Assembly: GCA_038249305.1 (NCBI GenBank)
Contig: JBBRWI010000027.1
Coordinates: forward strand, 1 to 25,318
Reading direction: 5' to 3'
Length of the DNA: 25,318 nucleotides
From: Humitalea sp038249305
Lineage (GTDB): Bacteria > Pseudomonadota > Alphaproteobacteria > Acetobacterales > Acetobacteraceae
The notes beneath the pieces are model-generated. The model worked only from the letters and a program-made list of their open reading frames with translations, was not told the DNA's origin and did not search any database. Below, piece after piece: positions 1 through 6,719 of this stretch. Numbering within the stretch: position 1 is the first letter of the stretch; every line of letters starts with the position of its first letter. A program made the translations under genes and the position numbers.

Positions 1-90
1 ACCGAGTGGCTGATCGAGAAGAACGGTTACCTCAGCCCGCTCGACGCCCGCGCCGTCTGGCTCGACACGTGCATCAGGCGCGCCGCATAA
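1..90 (+). CDS. C-terminal end of an unidentified protein (5' end outside window)
   Basis: Reading from base 1 gives 29 codons ending in TAA at 88-90. The peptide starts TEWLIEKNGYLSPLDA and ends with WLDTCIRRAA. Third positions are almost all G or C, as in the other real genes here, which argues for genuine coding sequence. I do not recognise the family and assign no function. The gene stops 37 bases before the first end-like repeat of the adjacent IS remnant, so its stop codon probably lies in original host sequence next to the insertion. It could also be part of a longer mobile-element gene. Confidence 0.4.
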   Translation, partial: TEWLIEKNGYLSPLDARAVWLDTCIRRAA

Positions 91-126
91 TGCAATCCCG
101 TGTCCAGAAAGCCGGGTGCGGTACAC

Positions 127-171
127 AGCCTGTCGAATTCCCATTCGCTCTGGCAGCCTGTCGAATTCCCA
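127..171 (+). repeat. 17-bp direct repeat (two copies, 28 bp apart) at the left end of an IS remnant
   Basis: The 17-mer agcctgtcgaattccca occurs at 127-143 and again, identically, at 155-171. The same motif appears inverted at the other end of the element (581-594, agcctgtcggattc when read on the minus strand, 13 of 14 matches). The motif is therefore best read as the terminal repeat of the IS, duplicated at the left end. The duplication could be a double transposase-binding site or the trace of a second insertion or slippage event. Confidence 0.7.
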
Positions 172-200
172 CCCCGCCCGGAGTGATGCACACTCCTCGC

Positions 201-540
201 ATGGCGGATTTCGTTCCATTCGACCGCTCGCAAGCCTTCCTTCTGCCGCCCGATCTGAAGGATCGGCTGCCCGGGAACGACCTGGCCGCCCGCGGCGAAG
301 GTGGGGCGGCAGATCAGGGAACCATGGCGGATCGCGATGAAGGCAAAACTGGAGACGGACGATGCCAAAGCCCTCCACAAAAAGCGCAAGCGGACCGTCG
401 AGCCGGTTTTCGGCATCATCAAAAGTGCCGTGGGCTTCGTGCGATTTCGTCTGCGCGGCATATCCAACGTTGCCACCGAATGGAAGCTCGTAGCGCTGGC
501 CTGCAACTTCAGGCGAATTGCCAACATGAAGGCAGCATGA
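201..540 (+). pseudogene. IS1182-family transposase, N- and C-termini only, with frame change at the join
   Basis: An ATG at 201 opens a peptide with FVPFDRSQAFLLPPDLKDRL followed by PGNDLA, which resembles the start of IS1182-type DDE transposases (a PxDR...LxPPxxxDxLPxxHLA pattern). Similarity stops near 285. From about 301, in a different frame, the sequence resumes as the family's C-terminal end: KRKRTVEPVFGIIKS, then a FRLRGISNVATEWKLVA stretch, ending at TGA 538-540. The E in TVEPVFG is the last acidic residue of the DDE triad. The first two Asp and several hundred residues of the core are gone. This is a clear pseudogene; only the exact IS family is open to argument. Confidence 0.8.
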
Positions 541-594
541 TCAGGGCAGAAAACACCTCGTCACGTGCGCTTGCCAACGTGAATCCGACAGGCT

Positions 595-648
595 TCTAGA
601 GCAAGAAATCGGATCAGATGATTCCATCTGATCCGATATTTCTCCAGA
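595..648. repeat. Long imperfect palindrome with a perfect 13-bp stem core
   Basis: atcggatcagatg (608-620) and catctgatccgat (625-637) form a perfect 13-bp stem with a four-base loop (attc). The arms extend outward imperfectly to tctagag (595-601) on the left and ctccaga (642-648) on the right. It begins where the IS1182 remnant ends and interrupts the IS481-type transposase fragment. From general knowledge, palindromes starting with a TCTAGAGCA-like arm are common dispersed repeats in Alphaproteobacteria. That makes a REP/MITE-like repeat the best reading; a transcription terminator is less likely because no U-tract follows on either strand. Confidence 0.6.
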
Positions 649-769
649 AGCCGGTCTTCCGCCTGATGCCGAAGCGCTGGCAGAGGGCCACCACGGATAC
701 CTCGCCAGACAGGGCCAGCCGGATGAATTCGCGACGGGTGTCGATCACGGATGATGCCTGAAAGGGCAT
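614..769 (-). pseudogene. N-terminal helix-turn-helix fragment of an IS481/IS3-type transposase
   Basis: From ATG (767-769, minus strand) 51 codons are open, starting MPFQASSVIDTRREFIRLAL and continuing through SVVALCQRFGIRRKTGF. This matches the start of IS481-family transposases (MPWK/Q...MxxRxxFxxxxxxGxxSxxxLCxxxGISRKTGYKW). Similarity ends at the Trp codon around 647. The remaining codons are the palindrome described at 595-648, and the frame ends in TGA at 614. The DDE catalytic domain is absent, so the gene is dead and was cut by the palindrome or by a deletion at that point. Confidence 0.7.
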
Positions 770-872
770 GGCCTCTTGCCCGAGAGACCCGGCCTAAAAG
801 CGTCGCCGATATCTCCGGACAGGCGTCAGGGATCGCTCCGGTCTGAACAAATGGCGCTCTCCCGCTGCGGCG

Positions 873-1616
873 TCAGGGCAGGAAAAGCCCGCCGTTCACA
901 TGGATGGTCTGGCCAGTGATGTAGGAGGATGCGGGGCGGCACAGCAGCCGGATCACTTCGGCCACATCCTCTGGCACGCCCTCCCGGCCCACGATCGGCA
1001 GGCCGGCGATGCCCTGGCCCGATCCGGCCGAGCGCTTGCCGCCGATCTTGCCGGGCACCACGCAGTTCACCGTAATGCCGCGTCCGGCGAATTCCACCGC
1101 CAGCGCCCGTGTCAGCCCGACCAGGCCGGCCTTGGCCGCGATCACATGCGCCCGGTCGGGTGCGCCGAGATGCGCGCTGAGCCCGCCCATGTTGATGATC
1201 CGCCCGTGGCCGCGCGGCACCATGCGACGCAGGGCCCCGCGGGCGCAGAGGAAGGCACCGTCCAGGATGGTGCCGGTGATTTCCCGCCAGCGCGCGAAAC
1301 TCATGTCGAGGAACGGGTCCTCGCCGCGCAGGGCAGCGTTGTTCACCAGCATGTCGAGCCGGCCGAAAGTGGCATCCACGGTCGCCATCATCGCCTCGAC
1401 CTCGGCCTCGTCGGTCACGTCGGCGAGCACGATCAGGCTGCGGCGACCGAGTGCCTCGACCTCGCGCGCGACAGCCTCTGCCTCGGTGCGGGATGAGCGG
1501 GCGTGCAGCACGATGTCGGCGCCTTCGGCGGCAAGTGCCAGGGCCGTGGCGCGCCCGATGCGGCGGACGCCGCCGGTTACCAGGGCGACCTGCCCCTGCA
1601 TCGGCTTATCTTCCAT
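873..1616 (-). CDS. Short-chain dehydrogenase/reductase with substituted catalytic Ser and Tyr
   Basis: This is a 247-residue Rossmann protein of the SDR family, the last gene of a seven-gene operon. Seen: the nucleotide-binding VTGGVRRIGRA (about residues 13-23, the RRIG form also found in pteridine reductase-like SDRs), NNAALRGEDPF, the INMGG strand, and a C-terminal YITGQTIHVNGG. Aligned on the catalytic Lys (K162), the usual Tyr position is Val158 and the usual Ser position is Gly145. His157 is next to the missing Tyr. NAD(P)-binding residues look intact, so it may be a variant enzyme or a non-catalytic binder. The chosen ATG overlaps the end of the preceding MmgE gene by 11 bp and has AAGGA upstream. 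An ATG at 1601 (MQGQVALVTGG) preceded by GGAAG is an equally good start. Confidence 0.85.
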   Translation of the reverse strand: MEDKPMQGQVALVTGGVRRIGRATALALAAEGADIVLHARSSRTEAEAVAREVEALGRRSLIVLADVTDEAEVEAMMATVDATFGRLDMLVNNAALRGEDPFLDMSFARWREITGTILDGAFLCARGALRRMVPRGHGRIINMGGLSAHLGAPDRAHVIAAKAGLVGLTRALAVEFAGRGITVNCVVPGKIGGKRSAGSGQGIAGLPIVGREGVPEDVAEVIRLLCRPASSYITGQTIHVNGGLFLP

Positions 1617-2997
1617 GGCCGGTGTCCTTGAGCATGAGGAGGGGGCGCAGGTCGCGCACCCGGGTCGTGGCGTCGAGGCCACGCAGCGCCGCCACGAGCG
1701 ATCCCGCGCGGTCATGCCCCAGCAGCGGGGCGAGCAGGTTGAAAGCCTTGGCCTCGACCTCCGCGTCGGTCATCGGGTTTTCCGGGGTGCCGCGGACAGC
1801 GCGGGCATGGTGCGTGCGGATCGTGCCGTCGGCGGCGGCGATCGCGACGATCGCCTGGCGGGCCGGCACCGCCAGGGTCAGCGCCGCACTCGGCAGCAGC
1901 GTCATCCTGGCCCGGAGCGCCCGGACGTCCGGGTGCCGCATCCGCGCCACATCATGGGCGGCGGCGAAACTCACGCCGCCGTCCAGCAGCGCCACGGCGG
2001 CCAGGTGCTGCACGCAGACATCCGGCATGCCGCGGTCATCGACGATATGGATGCGGTCGTCCGGCATGGTGATGGTGACGGCACCGATGGCGTCCAGCCG
2101 CTGCGGCTCGCCGGCGGTGATCGCGACAATGGCATCGAGCACCGCCTGGATGGGCGAGCCGACGCACCATTGCTTGATTGCGGCGCGGTCGATTTCGAAC
2201 CGCGTGCCCAGGCCGTCCACCAGCGCGGCCCGGTCGGGGCGTTCGGCGAAGCTGGCGAAGAGGTTGTGCTGCCCGGCCAGAGGATCATCGACCCCGGAGA
2301 AGCCCGCAGCGACCATCAGCGCCGCCAGGGTGCCGTTGCGCGCCGGCATGGCGGCGAAATCGAAGGCCTTTTCGATATGGTCGTGATCGCGGTTCCAGAA
2401 CGGGATGCCGGAGGCCTGTTGCGCGCTGTAGGACAGCATGTGCCGCACCTGGCGCGCATCGAAACGCAGCAGCGCCGCCGCCGCCGCCGCGCCAAAGGCC
2501 GGGCCGATGCTGTGGGTGCTGTGCCGTGCGCGGGCCGGCGCCGAGAACCCCATCGCCAGGTTCAGCCGCACCGCCACGTCGTAGCCGAGCGCCACCGCCC
2601 GCAGCAGCGCCGCCCCGTCGGCATCCTGGCGTTCGGCGATGGCCAGCGCCGCTGGCAGGATGGCGCAGCCGGGATGGCAGCGGCCGGCCAGGTGGCTGTC
2701 ATCCGTCTCATCGGCATGGCCGGCCATGGCATTGGCGAAGGCCGCCTGTGCCGCCGGCAGCAGTACCCCCGCGCCGACCGCCAGCGCCTCGGCCACGCCC
2801 CCGGTTTCGGCGGCGAAGCGGGCGCCAAGGCGGCCGGCTACGAGCTGCGTGCCGGAGACGATGGCCCCCAACGTATCGAGCACATGGTGCCGCGTCTTGC
2901 GGGCGACCGCCTCGGGCAGCGGCGCATCGGCTGCTCTGACGATGTAGTTCGACAGCAGGATGATCTCGGCCGACAAGGCCGGTGCCTGTTCGGTCAT
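1606..2997 (-). CDS. MmgE/PrpD family protein (first of two paralogues)
   Basis: This 463-residue protein belongs to the MmgE/PrpD fold. Characterised members include 2-methylcitrate dehydratase, cis-aconitate decarboxylase and iminodisuccinate epimerase, all acting on small polycarboxylates in the cytoplasm. Family hallmarks seen are GHADETDDSHLAGRCHPGCA, QQASGIPFWNRDHDHIEKAF, MPARNGTLAALMVAAGF and the C-terminal RGTPENPMTDAEVEAKA. The reaction cannot be told from sequence. The start is the ATG at 2997, which overlaps the TGA of the TauE/SafE gene (ATGA, 4 bp) and implies translational coupling. The frame stays open upstream to 3528, but that stretch lies inside the exporter gene and is a shadow. 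A second, clearly different MmgE/PrpD heads the same operon. Confidence 0.9.
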   Translation of the reverse strand: MTEQAPALSAEIILLSNYIVRAADAPLPEAVARKTRHHVLDTLGAIVSGTQLVAGRLGARFAAETGGVAEALAVGAGVLLPAAQAAFANAMAGHADETDDSHLAGRCHPGCAILPAALAIAERQDADGAALLRAVALGYDVAVRLNLAMGFSAPARARHSTHSIGPAFGAAAAAALLRFDARQVRHMLSYSAQQASGIPFWNRDHDHIEKAFDFAAMPARNGTLAALMVAAGFSGVDDPLAGQHNLFASFAERPDRAALVDGLGTRFEIDRAAIKQWCVGSPIQAVLDAIVAITAGEPQRLDAIGAVTITMPDDRIHIVDDRGMPDVCVQHLAAVALLDGGVSFAAAHDVARMRHPDVRALRARMTLLPSAALTLAVPARQAIVAIAAADGTIRTHHARAVRGTPENPMTDAEVEAKAFNLLAPLLGHDRAGSLVAALRGLDATTRVRDLRPLLMLKDTGHGR

Positions 2998-3758
2998 GCG
3001 ACGCCAATGCCCCGCAGCGCCAGGAAAACGCCGCCGGTCAGGATGGCTGCGTCCAGCAGAGCCGTGTGCAGCCGCAGGCTCATGCGTGCGCCGAGCCAGC
3101 GCGCCGTCATCACCCCGGGGATGCTGATCCCGCCAACCACCAACGCCAACACCCAGGCCGCCTGCGGCAATTCGCCGAGGGTCTGGAACGTCGCGACCTT
3201 GACCAGACCCACGACCAGCGAAATCGCGGCATCGGTCGCCACCACCGCCGAGGCGGGCAGCCCGATCGCGAGCAGCGCCGCGATCAACACGACCCCACCG
3301 CCGGGGGTCCCGCCCGTGACCAGGCCATACAGGACCCCCAAGGCCAGCACGCCGACCCGACCGATAGCGAAGCGCCGCCCGGCGAGCCAGCGCCGCGCCG
3401 GCACCATGATCACCAGGGTGACGCCCAACAGCAATGCCACCTGCGGCCCGCTCAGCAGGGTGAACAAAGCCGCCCCGGCGAAGCAGGCGGGGATCGCGGC
3501 CAGGGTCAGCGGCACCACCGGCTTCCAATCGACGCGGTCGCGGAACACGACCAGGCGGGTCGCGTTGTTGAACAGGCCGGAGACGGCCAGGATCGGCACG
3601 GTCGCGGCCGCACCGACGATCGGCACCAGCGCGATCGGCATCAGCAACCCGGTGCCATAGCCGGCCAGGCCGCCGACGATGGCGGTGAGGTAGGCGCTGA
3701 TCCCGACCAGCAGCGCGGGCAGCAGGTCCAGCCCCACTTTACCGGACCACGCGCACAC
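2994..3758 (-). CDS. TauE/SafE-type membrane permease (sulfite/organoanion exporter family)
   Basis: This 254-residue very hydrophobic protein has about eight membrane segments. The TauE/SafE pattern of two similar halves is visible: AIVGGLAGYGTGLLMPIAL near the N-terminus and GLVTGGTPGGGVVLIAALLA in the middle. Family members export sulfite or sulfonates (TauE, SafE, CuyZ) or move other small anions. The start is a GTG at 3758, preceded at about 5 bases by AGGAGG, which is decisive. It lies inside the last codons of the receptor gene (20-bp overlap). Placement between a TTT receptor and an MmgE/PrpD gene suggests it moves a substrate, product or leaving group of the same pathway. The actual substrate is unknown. 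Confidence 0.85.
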   Translation of the reverse strand: MCAWSGKVGLDLLPALLVGISAYLTAIVGGLAGYGTGLLMPIALVPIVGAAATVPILAVSGLFNNATRLVVFRDRVDWKPVVPLTLAAIPACFAGAALFTLLSGPQVALLLGVTLVIMVPARRWLAGRRFAIGRVGVLALGVLYGLVTGGTPGGGVVLIAALLAIGLPASAVVATDAAISLVVGLVKVATFQTLGELPQAAWVLALVVGGISIPGVMTARWLGARMSLRLHTALLDAAILTGGVFLALRGIGVA

Positions 3759-4713
3759 CGCCCTCCTGCAGGATCGCGCGCAGTTGGGTCTGGTAGGTCA
3801 CGAAAAAGCTCGCGGTGTCGGCGGCCGACAGCCATGCCGCCTGGAACTGGTTGTCCGTCAGATACTTCTGCCAGGTGGCGGAATCGCTGACCCGTTGGAA
3901 CAGGTCCTGGTAATAGGCTGCGGCGTCGGCGGGGATGCCGGGCGGGGCGACGAGGCCGCGGGCCTGCACCACGTCGGTGATGGGGAAGCCCGCCTCGCGC
4001 AGCGTCGGGATATCGGGGAAGCCGGGCAGGCGGGCCTCGGTCACCTGGGCGAGCACCCGCAGGCGGCCGGCGCGGACCTGTTCGCCCGCCTCGCTCGGTT
4101 CGGCGATCATCAGATCGACGTGACCACCCAAAAGGGCCGCCATGCGTTCGCCGCCGCCGGGGAAGGAGATGAAGGCCCAGCGCGTGCCGGTATTGGCCAT
4201 CAGCAACTGGCGGACCAGGTTGTCGCGTGCCGTCACCGAGCCGCCCGATTGGCGGACCTGCCCCGGGCGGGCGCGCGCGGCGTCGATCAGCGCGGGCAAG
4301 GACTGGTAGGGAGATTCCGAGCGCACCACCAGCAACGCGGGTTCGATGGCGATACGCGCGATGGCCGTCATGTCGGCGGCAAGGGCCCGGGCCTCGGCCT
4401 GCACCAGCGGCAGCGACAGCCACAGGCTGGTCCAGACGCCGAGCACGTGCGGGTCGCCGCGCTTGTCCATGATGTAGTTCATCGCCGTAGCCCCGCCGCC
4501 GCCGACCCGGTTGCTGACCTGGATGCGGACCGGGTTCAGCCGTTCCTGTTCCATCGTCGTGGCCAGGGCGCGGGCGAAGACATCCGGCCCACTGCCGGGG
4601 CCGTTGTGGGCCACGATCTCGATCGGGCGGGTCGGCGCCCAGGCGGCGCGCGCCGGGGACGCGCCGGCGATGGTCAGCGCGGCGCCAGTGGCGATCAGAT
4701 GCCTTCGGTTCAT
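3739..4713 (-). CDS. Bug/TctC-type periplasmic receptor of a tripartite tricarboxylate transporter
   Basis: This is a 324-residue secreted binding protein. Residues 1-23 (MNRRHLIATGAALTIAGASP then ARA) form a signal peptide with a twin-arginine-like start. Bug-family features follow: RPIEIVAHNGPGSGPDVFAR near the mature N-terminus, VGGGGATAMNYI, the FPGGGERMAALLGGHVDLMI block and LREAGFP...GLVAPPGIPA. Bug receptors capture carboxylated or amidated small molecules and pass them to TctA/TctB, whose genes lie immediately upstream. The ATG at 4713 is chosen for the signal peptide and the GGGAG about 8 bases before it; the open frame to 4803 is an extension. It sits 31 bp after the tctA stop. The ligand cannot be predicted. 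Confidence 0.92.
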   Translation of the reverse strand: MNRRHLIATGAALTIAGASPARAAWAPTRPIEIVAHNGPGSGPDVFARALATTMEQERLNPVRIQVSNRVGGGGATAMNYIMDKRGDPHVLGVWTSLWLSLPLVQAEARALAADMTAIARIAIEPALLVVRSESPYQSLPALIDAARARPGQVRQSGGSVTARDNLVRQLLMANTGTRWAFISFPGGGERMAALLGGHVDLMIAEPSEAGEQVRAGRLRVLAQVTEARLPGFPDIPTLREAGFPITDVVQARGLVAPPGIPADAAAYYQDLFQRVSDSATWQKYLTDNQFQAAWLSAADTASFFVTYQTQLRAILQEGGVRVVR

Positions 4714-4744
4714 GGTCTTCTCCCTTGCCTGCATTGCAAAATGT

Positions 4745-6241
4745 TCAAGCCCGCGCCCGCCGTCGGCGCAGCCCGGCCAGCAGAGGTGCGACCAGGATGA
4801 CACCGGCCAGCCCCAGCATCACTGCCGAAATCGGCCGCTCGATCAATATCACCGGGTCGCCCATCGACATGGTCAGCGACTGCCGCACCGCGCGCTCCAT
4901 CGCATCGCCCAGCACGAAGCCGAGTATCAGCGGAGCGGTCGGGAAATCGAGTTTTGCCATGGCATAGCCAAGCAGACCAAACCCTGCGAGCAGCACGATG
5001 TTCATCACATCGTCCGACACGCTGTAGGCCCCGACCAGCGCAAGCCCGAAGATGATCGGGAACAGCACATAGAGCGGTATCCGCAGGATCTGCGCGAACA
5101 ACGGCACCAGCGGCAGGTTCAGCACCAACAGCATCAGGTTGCCGATGTAGAGGCTGGCGACGAGCCCCCAAAAGACCTCGGGCGATTCCTGCATCATCAA
5201 CGGGCCGGGCCGAACCCCCCACAGGACCAGCGCCGACAGCAGGATCGCCGTGGTGCCGCCGCCGGGGATGCCCAGCGTCAGCAGCGGCACCAGCGCGCCG
5301 CCGGAATCGGCATTGTTCGCGCCTTCGGGTGCCGCGACACCCTCCGGCAGGCCGGTGCCGAATTTTTCAGGGTGCTTGGAGACGGATTTCTCGATGCCAT
5401 AGGCGATGAAGGAGGCGATGGACGACCCGGCGCCCGGCAGCACGCCGACCAGGAAACCGACGATGGAGCCATTGGCGAAAGCGAAGCGGCAGGCCTTCAA
5501 CTCGGCCCGCGAAGGCAGCAGTTCGCGCAATGTGCCGGGCACCGGCAGCACTTCATTTTCCTCGCGCGCCTGGATGCTTTCCAGCACGCCCGCGATGGCG
5601 AAAACCCCGATCGCGATGACCATGAAGTCGATGCCGCTGATCAGGAATGACGAGCCGAAGGTGAAGCGGCTTTGGGAGGTGAACAGGTCGGTGCCGATGC
5701 TGGTCAGCCACAGCCCGACCAGCAGCGACAGCAACGCCTTGAGCAGCGAATTGCCACCCAGCACGACCACCAGCGACAGGCCGAGCACCATCAGGGCAAA
5801 GTACTCAGGCGAACTGAAGCGCAGGGCAAAAGCCGCGATCGGCGGCGCCATCAGCGTGAGCGCGACGATGCCAAAAGTGCCGGCGATGAAGGAGGCGATC
5901 GCCGCGATCCCGAGCGCCGCCCCCGCACGCCCGTTGCGCGCCATCTGGTAGCCGTCGAGGCAGGTGACGACCGAAGACGCCTCGCCCGGGATGTTCAACA
6001 GGATCGAGGTCGTGGACCCGCCATACTTGGCGCCGAAGTAGATGCCCGAGAGCATGATGATGCCCCCGGTCGGGTCCATGCCATAGGTCAGCGGCAGCAG
6101 CAGCGCGATGGTGGCGGCTGGCCCCAGCCCGGGGAGGATGCCGACGATGGTGCCGAGGAAACAGCCGAGGAAGCACCACCCCAGGTTGACCGGCTGCAAG
6201 GCGACGCCGAAGCCGTGCCCGAGCCCGTTCAGGACCTCCAC
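4745..6241 (-). CDS. tctA: Large membrane subunit of a tripartite tricarboxylate transporter (TctA)
   Basis: This 498-residue protein has about twelve membrane segments and the usual length for TctA. Both signature regions are present and well conserved. One is GTIVGILPGLGPAATIALLL with GGIIMLSGIYFGAKYGGSTT and ILLNIPGE near the N-terminus. The other is the related second-half repeat GVLPGAGSSIASFIAYGIEK, PEGVAAPEGANNADSGGALV and LTLGIPGGGTTAILLSAL. It forms the transport channel with TctB and is fed by the Bug receptor downstream. The start is a GTG at 6241 with GGAGG seven bases upstream, located in the 13-bp gap after tctB. The frame stays open to 6376 inside tctB but has no family similarity there. 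Confidence 0.93.
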   Translation of the reverse strand: MEVLNGLGHGFGVALQPVNLGWCFLGCFLGTIVGILPGLGPAATIALLLPLTYGMDPTGGIIMLSGIYFGAKYGGSTTSILLNIPGEASSVVTCLDGYQMARNGRAGAALGIAAIASFIAGTFGIVALTLMAPPIAAFALRFSSPEYFALMVLGLSLVVVLGGNSLLKALLSLLVGLWLTSIGTDLFTSQSRFTFGSSFLISGIDFMVIAIGVFAIAGVLESIQAREENEVLPVPGTLRELLPSRAELKACRFAFANGSIVGFLVGVLPGAGSSIASFIAYGIEKSVSKHPEKFGTGLPEGVAAPEGANNADSGGALVPLLTLGIPGGGTTAILLSALVLWGVRPGPLMMQESPEVFWGLVASLYIGNLMLLVLNLPLVPLFAQILRIPLYVLFPIIFGLALVGAYSVSDDVMNIVLLAGFGLLGYAMAKLDFPTAPLILGFVLGDAMERAVRQSLTMSMGDPVILIERPISAVMLGLAGVILVAPLLAGLRRRRARA

Positions 6242-6254
6242 CGGCGCGCCTCCA

Positions 6255-6719
6255 TCAGAATCCCCACGGCCCGGCCGGAAGGGCCACGCCCAGGACCTGC
6301 GTGAACAATCCCCAGAAACCGCCGGCACAGCCGATGGCGACCAGGGCTGCGACGCGCCACGAACGCGCGAAGACACAGATCACGACAAAGGCGCAAAGCG
6401 CCGCGAAGCCGAGCACGAAACCGACCGATTGCATGACGAGCGCGGTGCCGGCAAAGACCGCCCAGGTCAGCAGCGCGCGAAGATGGCCCGCCACATCCGA
6501 TGCGCCGGCCGCCGCGCGCGGGGCGCGGAGCATCGCCTGGACGACCAGAGCGACCGACAGCCCGAGCATCAACATCCCATAGCCGAAGGGGAAGAAGCCT
6601 GGTCCCGGCCCGTCCGGCCCCATCAGGTCCCAGCTCGCGGCGCGCAGCGTGATGAAGCCGCCAAGCCCGGCCAGGGCCAGGCCCGCCAGCACATCGCCGC
6701 CGGGCCGGGCTACGCGCAC
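6255..6719 (-). CDS. tctB: Small membrane subunit of a tripartite tricarboxylate transporter (TctB)
   Basis: This 154-residue protein has about four hydrophobic segments and the typical TctB composition. The first segment (DVLAGLALAGLGGFITLRAA) is followed by the GPDGPGPGFFPFGYGMLMLG block that marks the family (G-P-G-x-x-P), and later by SVGFVLGFAALCAFVVICVF. TctB is the poorly conserved helper of TctA in the inner membrane. The GTG start at 6719 overlaps the end of the upstream MmgE/PrpD gene by 10 bp, and the gene ends 13 bp before tctA, so receptor, channel and helper are co-transcribed. An internal later start would remove the first hydrophobic segment and is less likely. Confidence 0.88.
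   Translation of the reverse strand: MRVARPGGDVLAGLALAGLGGFITLRAASWDLMGPDGPGPGFFPFGYGMLMLGLSVALVVQAMLRAPRAAAGASDVAGHLRALLTWAVFAGTALVMQSVGFVLGFAALCAFVVICVFARSWRVAALVAIGCAGGFWGLFTQVLGVALPAGPWGF

Larger units (their letters stand above)
127..595 (+). mobile_element. Internally deleted IS1182-type insertion sequence remnant (about 0.45 kb)
   Basis: The unit is bounded by inverted terminal motifs: agcctgtcgaattc at 127 and 155 on the left, and its inverse at 581-594 on the right. Inside are only the beginning and the end of a DDE transposase gene. Family IS1182 elements are about 1.5-1.8 kb, so more than 1 kb of the middle is missing. With both ends kept and the catalytic core lost, the element resembles a MITE that could be mobilised only in trans. 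A CTAG at 596-599 directly follows the right end, but I see no matching copy on the left, so no target duplication can be claimed. Confidence 0.65.

Noticed and set aside
6..599. 197-codon plus-strand frame over the IS remnant taken as one protein
   Set aside because: Only the part from 201 to about 285 resembles a transposase. The rest is out-of-frame sequence, and the true C-terminal part is in another frame.
2998..3528. N-terminal extension of MmgE/PrpD-1 to 640 residues
   Set aside because: The extra residues lack family similarity, lie within the TauE/SafE gene, and the ATGA junction at 2994-2997 gives a normal start and normal family length.
1009..3660. Very long plus-strand open frame (883 codons) across the SDR and MmgE genes
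   Set aside because: It is rich in Arg, Pro, Ala and Gly, shows no family motif, and is antisense to two clear genes. Long antisense frames are expected at this G+C content.
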